A DNA stretch of 6,514 bases from an uncultured Erysipelotrichaceae bacterium (GTDB taxonomy: Bacteria; Bacillota_I; Bacilli_A; Erysipelotrichales; Erysipelotrichaceae). The notes beneath the pieces are model-generated. The model was not told where the DNA came from. It saw nothing but the letters and a program-made list of their open reading frames with translations, and did not search any database. This document shows positions 1-6,247 of the stretch, in pieces. The stretch lies in NCBI GenBank assembly GCA_902796525.1, contig CADBPB010000129.1, forward strand, positions 1 to 6,514, in the 5' to 3' direction. The position numbers and the translations under genes are program-made. The stretch's first letter is position 1, and each line of letters starts with the position of its first letter.

Positions 1-2
1 AT

Positions 3-3000
3 TCGTTAGGCCTCTTCAAAGAAGCCAACTACGCATTCGATGCGATTCCGACCACGATCGAAAACGGCAAAGCCGTACCTGGAAACGGTGCTTATGTCTT
101 CCATGTCGATACGATGGGACGCTATTATTCCTTCGAAGTCAACGGCAGATATCTGGCCACCAACGAAAGCGAAGAACTCTTCTTTGTAGATAAAGACGAA
201 AACGGGGTACTGCCGGAAAATGCCAAGTGGTTCCTGTATCATAAGTCCGGGAAAGATACTTCCGATCCGAACCATCAGGTAAATGTGGATGGCTATTTGA
301 TCTACAATAAGGATGTTTCATATAACGGCACGCCTGTCTGTATCGAGTACTTCTCTAGCGTATTCTCCGGATGGACTTACAGCACGAAAAACAACCTGGC
401 GATCTATCTCTTCAATTTCTATGAAGTTGCGGAAGGAACGAAAGTATATGAAGATATCGTTCAGGATCCGTCCATCGTCTTCGATTGTGCCGATGAGCGT
501 TATATCGAACAGGATTTCACAGGCAGATTTACTATAGATGACCTGTGTCCTGTAAATAAAGAACTTGAAATGACTTATACGGTCAATGGCGTAACCAAGA
601 GAGTTCCGCAGATGGAATTCATTGGCACAAGTGGAAGGTTTACCATCCCTGCCGAGGATCTGGATGCGATCGGTAAGATCGATTCCTTCAAGATCACGAT
701 CCGTGCCAAGAATGGTTACGATCTGGAATACAGCGACACCAAAGAAATTACTGTCCTTGATGAACCGTTCTTCGAGGATCTGACGCCTGCACCGAATACC
801 CAAACCAAAGAGGACAAGAGACCGACGATTTCTGTGAAGATCGGCAATGCCGGAGAAAATGCGACGATTTCAATGCTTGTCAATGGCGAGAAGGTCGATG
901 CGGTTTATGAAAACAAGATCCTGAGCTGGACACCGACAGAAGATATGACGGATGGACGAACCAGCGTCATCGTTTCCGTAGTGAGACAGGACGAAGTATC
1001 GGCAGGTGTCAACTGGGCATTCACTGTCGGCTATTCCAACTACCAGCTGTATTTCGGCCAGTTGCATTCCCATACGACTTATTCCGATGGTTCCGGTACA
1101 CTGGATACAGCTCTGGATTATATCGCTTCCATTCCGGAAGGATACAACGTTCAGTTTGTCGCCTTTACGGATCACTCCAACTATTTCGATACCACGAGCG
1201 CTGCCAACCCGGCGGATGCCATGAACGACAGGAGTCTCATGACCGATGCCAGCAGAGCGCTTTGGGAAGAATACAAAGGCAAAGTCGCCGAGTTTAATGA
1301 GAAACATGATAATATCATTGCGATCGCCGGCTACGAAATGACATGGTCGGGCGGTCCGGGACATATCAACTCATTCAATACCGATGGTCTCGTCTCACGT
1401 AACAATGCTGCATTGAACAACAAATCTAGCGATGCCGGCATGCGTCTGTACTACGAGACAATGAACAAAGATACGGAATACAAGACGATGCATCAGTTCA
1501 ACCATCCTGGTACGACTTTCGGCAATTTCACCGATTTCTCTTACTGGGACGAGGAAACAGACAAACACATGTTCCTGGTCGAAGTCGGCAATGGCGAAGG
1601 CCAGATCGGACAGGGCGGCTACTATCCAAGTTACGAAGAGTACATTCTTGCTTTGGATAAAGGCTGGCATGTGGCTCCGACGAACAACCAGGATAACCAC
1701 AAAGGACGCTGGGGCAACGCCAACGATGCCCGCGATGTCGTCCTGGCAGATGAATTCTCTGAAGAAGGCATCTACAACGCCATCAGGGCTTTGCGTGTCT
1801 ATGCGACAGAAGATAAGAACCTGAATATCAACTACCAGATCAACGGCATGCCGATGGGCACGGTCTTCTCCGACGATGAAGCTCCGGAAATGCTGGACGT
1901 CGAAGTAATGCTTTATGATCCGGATGAAAGCGATTCGATCAGGAAGGTCGAACTGGTTTCCGACAGCGGTACCGTTTCTTATACCTGGAGCAATCCTACG
2001 GAACTGAATGAAGGCATGCTGACAGCGAAACTGGATCCGGATTACAGCTACTACTTCGTTCGTGTCACCCAGGCGGATGGAGACCTGGCTGTTACCGCTC
2101 CGATCTGGGTCGGAAAGGCTCTGGATCTGGGCATCGAATCTTTCGGTACGGCTGTAGAAAAGGTCTACGCCGGTGAAAACACACCATTTACCGTGAAGCT
2201 GTTCAATAACGAAGATACGGCTGCTACGGTCAAGTCGCTAGTATACATGATCAACGGTTCCGAAGTCATCGGCACGGATTCACAGCCCAAGACGCTGGCT
2301 GCCAATTCCACGATTACTGCGTCATTTACGCATGCATTCGAGAAAGCGAAAAAGACGGAAGTCTCCGTCAAGGCTGTGATCGAGATCGATGGCAAGGAAT
2401 ACGAATATCTTGCCAAGACCGATCTGGATGTCCTGGATAAAGAAAGCGAGGATACCGTCACTTCGATCGACGAAGTCAGAAAAGCTTCCGTCGTTGGCGA
2501 TACGGGCTACCGTTTCATCATCGAAGGCGTCGTGACATCGAACGCTTCCGGACATGACAAAGATACTGCTTTCTTCGACTGTATCTATGTACAGGACGAG
2601 ACGGGCGGTATCTGCGCATTCCCAGTCTCCGGAGATTACAAGATCGGCGACAAGGTACATATCGTCGGTCATACCGATTTCTATCAGGGAGAGCCTGAAC
2701 TTCAAGTCGACACGATCGAAGTGATTGGCGAAAACGGCGAAGCCGCTCCGGTCGAAGTCAGCGCCAAACAGATCAACGACCGCGAAGTCGAAGGCAAGCT
2801 GGTCACGCTGAAGGGAACGGTGGAAAGCTATGAAGCTGCCAATGGTCTCATCCAGACGATCATGGTGAAAGACGATGCCGGTAACGTCGCACGTGTCTTC
2901 ATTGATGGCTATATCACGACGGCATATGATGTCGTGAGACTCTTCGAAGGCAACGGTATCGAAGCGACCGGTCTGGCGTCTTATGATGATACATGGCCGG

Positions 3001-3515
3001 ATACAGATGCATATCCGCGTATCCGTATCAGAGACCGCAAGGATATCGTCTGCGATAACTACAAGATCATCGAAGGCGCAGATTCGACCTGGACCAAGGA
3101 TTCCGGCGAAGAAGCACTGATCGTCTCGAATGCACCGAATGACAGATTCACCGGTTTCTATGTCGATAATGAACTTGTCGATGAGAGCAATTATGAACGG
3201 GTCAGCGGATCGACGAGAATCACCCTGAGCGCGGCCTATCTGCAGACTTTGGCAGATGGCATGCATGCGGTTGAAATCAGATCAACCGATGGATCCGCAA
3301 GCACGAGGCTGACGATCAACGAGGCGTCAGGCAGCGATGAACCGGTGAATCCGGATCCCGTGACCCCTACGCCTGTCGATCCTAAACCTGTAGATCCTCA
3401 GCCTGTCAAACCATCGGATAGTCAGAAACCTTCAGTACCGTTCAAGCATCCGATGACCGGTGTCGATACTCTTGGACATTTCCGTCCTCATTTCGGAAAT
3501 ATCAGAAAGTATTAA
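3..3515 (+). CDS. Large secreted multidomain CehA/McbA-like PHP metallohydrolase (5' partial)
   Basis: The frame is open from the left edge, so the start codon and any signal peptide lie outside; the first in-window ATG (114) is only an internal methionine. About 1,170 codons are visible. The N-terminal third (to about 1030) looks like beta-rich domains I cannot name. A PHP-type metal-dependent hydrolase domain follows at about 1050-1860. Candidate metal ligands are LHSHTTYSDG (HxH at 1065-1073), FTDHS (Asp/His at 1170-1175), GYEMTW (Glu 1335), GHIN (His 1362), HQFNHPG (His 1491 and 1503) and NQDNH (Asp 1692, His 1698), so the site looks intact. Next come a CARDB-like beta-sandwich (about 2110-2440), an OB-fold-like region (about 2460-3050, EGVVTS and YVQDETGGI), an X2/Ig-like module (about 3060-3317, beginning YKIIEGADSTWT), a Pro-Val linker and a short basic tail. 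PHP/CehA proteins are hydrolases, often of phosphoesters; the substrate is unknown. Surface or secreted location is inferred from the architecture. Confidence 0.88.
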   Translation, partial: SLGLFKEANYAFDAIPTTIENGKAVPGNGAYVFHVDTMGRYYSFEVNGRYLATNESEELFFVDKDENGVLPENAKWFLYHKSGKDTSDPNHQVNVDGYLIYNKDVSYNGTPVCIEYFSSVFSGWTYSTKNNLAIYLFNFYEVAEGTKVYEDIVQDPSIVFDCADERYIEQDFTGRFTIDDLCPVNKELEMTYTVNGVTKRVPQMEFIGTSGRFTIPAEDLDAIGKIDSFKITIRAKNGYDLEYSDTKEITVLDEPFFEDLTPAPNTQTKEDKRPTISVKIGNAGENATISMLVNGEKVDAVYENKILSWTPTEDMTDGRTSVIVSVVRQDEVSAGVNWAFTVGYSNYQLYFGQLHSHTTYSDGSGTLDTALDYIASIPEGYNVQFVAFTDHSNYFDTTSAANPADAMNDRSLMTDASRALWEEYKGKVAEFNEKHDNIIAIAGYEMTWSGGPGHINSFNTDGLVSRNNAALNNKSSDAGMRLYYETMNKDTEYKTMHQFNHPGTTFGNFTDFSYWDEETDKHMFLVEVGNGEGQIGQGGYYPSYEEYILALDKGWHVAPTNNQDNHKGRWGNANDARDVVLADEFSEEGIYNAIRALRVYATEDKNLNINYQINGMPMGTVFSDDEAPEMLDVEVMLYDPDESDSIRKVELVSDSGTVSYTWSNPTELNEGMLTAKLDPDYSYYFVRVTQADGDLAVTAPIWVGKALDLGIESFGTAVEKVYAGENTPFTVKLFNNEDTAATVKSLVYMINGSEVIGTDSQPKTLAANSTITASFTHAFEKAKKTEVSVKAVIEIDGKEYEYLAKTDLDVLDKESEDTVTSIDEVRKASVVGDTGYRFIIEGVVTSNASGHDKDTAFFDCIYVQDETGGICAFPVSGDYKIGDKVHIVGHTDFYQGEPELQVDTIEVIGENGEAAPVEVSAKQINDREVEGKLVTLKGTVESYEAANGLIQTIMVKDDAGNVARVFIDGYITTAYDVVRLFEGNGIEATGLASYDDTWPDTDAYPRIRIRDRKDIVCDNYKIIEGADSTWTKDSGEEALIVSNAPNDRFTGFYVDNELVDESNYERVSGSTRITLSAAYLQTLADGMHAVEIRSTDGSASTRLTINEASGSDEPVNPDPVTPTPVDPKPVDPQPVKPSDSQKPSVPFKHPMTGVDTLGHFRPHFGNIRKY
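3340..3515 (+). other. Pro/Val-rich wall-spanning-like linker and atypical C-terminal tail with HPMTG
   Basis: This part of the large hydrolase gene encodes an imperfect P-V-x-P repeat (PVNPDPVTPTPVDPKPVDP and onward), typical of linkers that cross or lie in the Gram-positive cell wall. It is followed by HPMTG at 3447-3461, which resembles an LPxTG sortase motif with His instead of Leu. Only 17 residues follow, and they contain no hydrophobic membrane segment, although they end in Arg-Lys-Tyr. A working sortase signal needs the hydrophobic stretch, so anchoring by sortase is unlikely as read here. The other two frames show no hydrophobic tail either. Confidence 0.6.
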
Positions 3516-3536
3516 CGATATCAGATGATTATCAAT

Positions 3537-3568
3537 AAAAAGAACAGTTCCCAGGAACTGTTCTTTTT
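3537..3568 (+). terminator. Rho-independent terminator after the large hydrolase gene
   Basis: A perfect inverted repeat starts about 20 bases after the stop codon. AAAAAGAACAGTTC (3537-3550) pairs with GAACTGTTCTTTTT (3555-3568) around the four-base loop CCAG, giving a stem of up to 14 bp and ending in a T-run. The A-run on the left makes it potentially active in both directions. It should insulate the PnuC-like gene from read-through. Confidence 0.9.
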
Positions 3569-3581
3569 CAATGAATTCCAC

Positions 3582-3610
3582 TTATGGCAGGTTCATTTTT
3601 ATATTACAAT
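3582..3610 (+). promoter_or_regulatory. Weak candidate promoter for the PnuC-like gene
   Basis: TACAAT at 3605-3610 is a reasonable -10 box, and TTATGG lies 17 bases upstream at 3582-3587, but this is a poor match to TTGACA. A promoter is expected in this gap because a strong terminator closes the preceding gene. Transcription from this -10 would begin near 3617, past the ATG at 3615, which would favour the ATG at 3630 as the start. No riboswitch-like structure is apparent in this short gap. Confidence 0.25.
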
Positions 3611-3614
3611 AGAT

Positions 3615-4856
3615 ATGTTGGTAAAAAACATGATTGGATTTATAAAAGAAAACATTGAACGAAACAAGACAATCCGTTATCTTGAAACGGCGGTTACTGC
3701 CACATTACTGCTGCTGTCGGCTTTTCTGTTTTTAAGCGGTTTTGCGAAACTGAATGCCTGCGACGGCAATGTTGAATATATCGGTACGCTGAAGATGCAG
3801 CGGCAATTTGAAGCAGAAGATTATGACGAAGATTCCACGGTCTGCGATGTTCTCTATGCCAGTGGAGATCTGAGTCTCATAGTAACTTATCCTTATGAGG
3901 AATACGTAGAACTGGAAACAGAGGAGATCGACGCTTATGAATATGTGACAGATAACGGCGTCCATCTCTGCTTCGATCATCATCCGGTGGATCAGGATGA
4001 GATCATCGGAACCTACAGGCAGGTCATGGCTCAGCAAGAGACGACGCGTTTCAATGCGGCGACCTCGTTCCTGATTCTGGCTGTATCTTTGTCGATCGTG
4101 CTGCTGTTCTCCGGTTTCTTTACGGTCTATGAGAAGTGCTGGTTCATGGCGATCATGATCCTGTCGACGGTCTTTGCGATCCTTTTTCCGGAAGAAAGCG
4201 CCAATGGCGTCAACGGCATCACGATCATGCTGCTGTATCTGCTGGATATCTTCCTGAATATCCTTTGCGAACTGCTGATCTCGAAACAGTCACGCTATAA
4301 TTTCCTGGTTTCCGTACTTGTCGAGATCACCGAGATCCTGATCTGCGTCATCCTCCGTTACCGTTTCGCTACGATGCTGGTGACGCTGCTGTTCTGGCTG
4401 CCGATCGATATCCTCAGTTATGTCAACTGGACGAAACACAAGGACGAGGAACAGGATGAACTGACCAAAGTGCGTAAGCTCAGTGGCTATCAGGAAGTTC
4501 TCGTGATCCTGTGCATCGTGATCTGGACGGTCGTTGTCGGCTACCTGATCAGCGGCCTGAATATCCGGACGGATTTCTTCGGCTATGATAGGAATCTGGA
4601 AACGATGATCAACTATATCGATGCCTGTGCTTCCGCGGTAGGCATTGCGAACGGACTGTTCATTTTCTTCCGTTTACGCGAACAGTGGCTGGCATGGTAT
4701 ATCTGTGCCTCTCTGGAGGCTGTTATCAATATCCTTTCCGGACAGTATGTACTGCTGATCCTGAAGCTGGGTTATTTTACGAATACGACCTATGGCTACA
4801 TCAAATGGAGCAGGTATATCCGCGAGCATCGCAATGATGACAGGTCGATGTTTTGA
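3615..4856 (+). CDS. PnuC-like membrane transporter with extra N-terminal extracytoplasmic-type domain
   Basis: From the ATG at 3615 the protein has 413 residues. A longer reading from 3525 would translate the upstream terminator and is rejected; ATG 3630 is an alternative, and neither start has a good Shine-Dalgarno. Residues about 24-43 form a membrane segment. Residues about 45-147 form an acidic, soluble domain I do not recognise. Roughly eight further hydrophobic segments follow (about 149-171, 175-191, 200-222, 228-247, 252-270, 293-314, 334-351 and 356-395, the last probably two helices). From about residue 175 the pattern resembles PnuC, the facilitator family for nicotinamide riboside and related vitamins: WLPIDILSYVNWTKHKDEE, KVRKLS, EQWLAW (356-361) and TTYGYIKW (391-398). 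Usual PnuC proteins are about 200-250 residues, so the N-terminal 170 residues are extra. The position after WLAW that is commonly Asn or Asp in the family is Ala365 here. The substrate is therefore uncertain, and the PnuC call is by recalled motif similarity only. Confidence 0.72.
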   Translation: MLVKNMIGFIKENIERNKTIRYLETAVTATLLLLSAFLFLSGFAKLNACDGNVEYIGTLKMQRQFEAEDYDEDSTVCDVLYASGDLSLIVTYPYEEYVELETEEIDAYEYVTDNGVHLCFDHHPVDQDEIIGTYRQVMAQQETTRFNAATSFLILAVSLSIVLLFSGFFTVYEKCWFMAIMILSTVFAILFPEESANGVNGITIMLLYLLDIFLNILCELLISKQSRYNFLVSVLVEITEILICVILRYRFATMLVTLLFWLPIDILSYVNWTKHKDEEQDELTKVRKLSGYQEVLVILCIVIWTVVVGYLISGLNIRTDFFGYDRNLETMINYIDACASAVGIANGLFIFFRLREQWLAWYICASLEAVINILSGQYVLLILKLGYFTNTTYGYIKWSRYIREHRNDDRSMF

Positions 4857-4881
4857 TTTTCTGTAAAGGTATCAATATAAT
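4853..4881 (+). promoter_or_regulatory. Sigma-A-type promoter of efp
   Basis: TTGATT (4853-4858) and a perfect TATAAT (4876-4881) are separated by 17 bases, the ideal housekeeping spacing. The -35 box contains the TGA stop of the PnuC-like gene (4854-4856). The start point should fall near 4888, giving an AT-rich leader of about 37 bases. A second TATAAT at 4895-4900 has no good -35 partner. No terminator separates the preceding gene, so read-through into efp is also possible. Confidence 0.8.
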
Positions 4882-4912
4882 ATAGATATTAATATATAAT
4901 TAAGTAGTAAAA

Positions 4913-4918
4913 AAGGAG
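4913..4918 (+). promoter_or_regulatory. Strong ribosome binding site of efp
   Basis: AAGGAG lies six bases before the ATG at 4925 within an A-rich leader. This is a near-consensus Shine-Dalgarno and fixes the efp start. It is the only strong one before any complete gene in the window. Confidence 0.9.
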
Positions 4919-4924
4919 ATTATT

Positions 4925-5482
4925 ATGGCAATTGAAGCAGGCGATTTTAAGACAGGACTGACCGTTATGGTCGACGGTGATCCTTGGCAGGTCATCGAAT
5001 TCCAGCATGTCAAACCGGGCAAAGGCGCAGCTATCCTGAAGACAAAGATGAAGAACCTCAAGACCGGCAGCACGCAGGAAAGAAACTTTAATGCTTCGAC
5101 GAAATTCGATGCAGCGGTCATTGAAAAGAAGAACGCATTGTTCTCTTATGAATCTGACAATGTCTATTATTTCATGGATCAGGAAAGCTATGAGATGTAT
5201 GAACTCGGTGAAGAGCATATCGGTTTCAACAAGTATTTCCTGTTGCCGAATACAGAGATCACGCTGATCTTCTTTGAAGGCAACGTGCTGGATGTTTCGA
5301 TTCCTGACAAGGTCGAACTGACGATCACCGAAACGACGCCGGCAGTCAAAGGCGCGCCTTCGACACAGACCAAGGATGCGACACTGGAAACAGGTCTGAA
5401 TATCCGTGTTCCGCAGTTTATCGAACCGGGTGAAAAGATCATCGTTTCCACGTATGACGGTTCTTACGCAGGCAGAGCTTAA
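4925..5482 (+). CDS. efp: Translation elongation factor P (EF-P)
   Basis: This 185-residue protein has the normal EF-P length and begins MAIEAGDFKTGLTVMVDGDPW. EF-P enters the ribosome near the E site and relieves stalling at consecutive prolines. The N-terminal KOW-like domain (about 1-65) carries the loop HVKPGKGAA with Lys33 at the tip, the residue that is modified in related EF-Ps. Two OB-fold domains follow (about 66-127 and 128-185). The C-terminal family signature is seen as KDATLETGLNIRVPQF and then EPGEKI, and the protein ends in DGSYAGRA. The loop matches Bacillus subtilis EF-P, which carries 5-aminopentanol, rather than needing the beta-lysyl route of Escherichia coli; that this species uses the same chemistry is inference. 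It has its own promoter and strong ribosome binding site and is followed after nine bases by a reductase gene. Confidence 0.97.
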   Translation: MAIEAGDFKTGLTVMVDGDPWQVIEFQHVKPGKGAAILKTKMKNLKTGSTQERNFNASTKFDAAVIEKKNALFSYESDNVYYFMDQESYEMYELGEEHIGFNKYFLLPNTEITLIFFEGNVLDVSIPDKVELTITETTPAVKGAPSTQTKDATLETGLNIRVPQFIEPGEKIIVSTYDGSYAGRA

Positions 5483-5491
5483 GCCGATCTC

Positions 5492-6238
5492 ATGAATAAA
5501 GTCGTACTGATCACCGGGGCAGCCCGGGGGATCGGGAAAGCTGTGGCGGTCGAACTGGCCAGGAACGGCCATGATATCGTCATCAATTATCTGACTTCAC
5601 ACGAAGAAGCTTTACAGCTGAAGCAGGATCTTGAAGATACTTTTCATGTGAGATGCCTGGCGATCAGGGCGGATGTTTCCGATGAAAACGAAGTCCGGGA
5701 AATGGTTTCCGTGATCGACGAAGAATTCGGCGGAGTCGATATCCTGGTGAATAACGCCGCCGTGGATCTATCGAATCTGTTTCATCAGAAGACCGTTGAA
5801 GAATTTCGCAGGACCCTGGATGTGAATGTGGTCGGCGCATATCTGTGCAGCAGGTATGTCTATCCGCATATGAAGGAACAGGGCTACGGACGTATCATCA
5901 ACATTTCGTCGACCAATGGAATGAACACCTATTATCCGATGAGTATCGATTACGATGCTTCGAAAGCGGCGCTGAATTCGCTGACCCACGATCTGGCTTT
6001 GCAGTATGCACCGTTCGTGCATGTGAATGCGATCGCTCCGGGTTTTATCGGTACGGAAAACGAGCTGTATGGCTATGATGAAGAATTCCTGAAAGAAGAA
6101 ACGGAAAAGATCCTGGTCAGGCGCTACGGACATCCGGAAGAAGTCGCTTATCTGGTCAGGTTTCTGATCACTCCGGAAGCGGATTATATCAACAATACGG
6201 TCATCCGTATCGATGGAGGACAAAAAGGAAGCTGTTAA
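5492..6238 (+). CDS. FabG-like short-chain dehydrogenase/reductase, candidate EF-P modification reductase (YmfI-like)
   Basis: This 248-residue protein is a complete classical SDR with a Rossmann fold using NAD(P)H. Visible motifs are the nucleotide-binding TGAARGIG (8-15), the NNAA core (87-90), Asn112 in DVNVVG, Ser140 in INISSTNG, and YDASK giving Tyr154 and Lys158; together these form the Asn-Ser-Tyr-Lys catalytic tetrad. NAIAPGFIGTEN (179-190) and IDGG (240-243) are typical of 3-oxoacyl-ACP reductase-like members. It starts nine bases after efp with no terminator between, so it is probably co-transcribed. There is no recognisable Shine-Dalgarno, suggesting translational coupling. No fatty-acid synthesis genes are beside it, so a housekeeping FabG role is not supported by context. 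In B. subtilis the FabG-like YmfI reduces the EF-P modification from 5-aminopentanone to 5-aminopentanol; a similar role here is an inference from linkage. Family confidence is high, substrate confidence low. Confidence 0.93.
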   Translation: MNKVVLITGAARGIGKAVAVELARNGHDIVINYLTSHEEALQLKQDLEDTFHVRCLAIRADVSDENEVREMVSVIDEEFGGVDILVNNAAVDLSNLFHQKTVEEFRRTLDVNVVGAYLCSRYVYPHMKEQGYGRIINISSTNGMNTYYPMSIDYDASKAALNSLTHDLALQYAPFVHVNAIAPGFIGTENELYGYDEEFLKEETEKILVRRYGHPEEVAYLVRFLITPEADYINNTVIRIDGGQKGSC

Positions 6239-6247
6239 GCTTCCTTT
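6224..6247. terminator. Bidirectional terminator shared by the convergent reductase and methionine gamma-lyase family genes
   Basis: AAAGGAAGCT (6224-6233) and AGCTTCCTTT (6238-6247) form a perfect 10 bp stem around the loop GTTA. On the plus strand it is followed by ATT, and on the minus strand the A-run at 6222-6226 becomes a five-U tail. Both stop codons lie in or beside the loop, so the hairpin is built from the last codons of both genes. Confidence 0.85.

Noticed and set aside
114..116. ATG at 114 as the true start of the large hydrolase gene
   Set aside because: The frame is open to the left edge, the upstream residues continue the same domain-like composition, no Shine-Dalgarno precedes it, and no signal peptide follows it.
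2322..3266. 314-codon open frame on the minus strand
   Set aside because: It lies wholly opposite the OB-fold and X2-like part of the large hydrolase gene, has an Ile/Asp/Arg-rich shadow composition, and shows no ribosome binding site or recognisable motif.
3525..3614. Upstream ATG at 3525 as the start of the PnuC-like gene
   Set aside because: It would translate through the strong terminator hairpin and add a 30-residue segment unlike a membrane protein N-terminus; a later ATG (3615 or 3630) is preferred.
3516..3614. Riboswitch (NAD, TPP or preQ1 type) before the PnuC-like gene
   Set aside because: The gap is short and mostly occupied by the terminator; none of the characteristic conserved core motifs is visible.
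5514..5530. GC-rich near-palindrome CCGGGG/CCCGGGG at the start of the reductase gene
   Set aside because: It is explained by the codons of the Rossmann motif TGAARGIG; there is no evidence of a regulatory role.
4889..5572. 227-codon open frame on the minus strand opposite efp
   Set aside because: It is antisense to the certain efp gene and its promoter region, with Phe/Arg/Cys-rich composition typical of a shadow frame.
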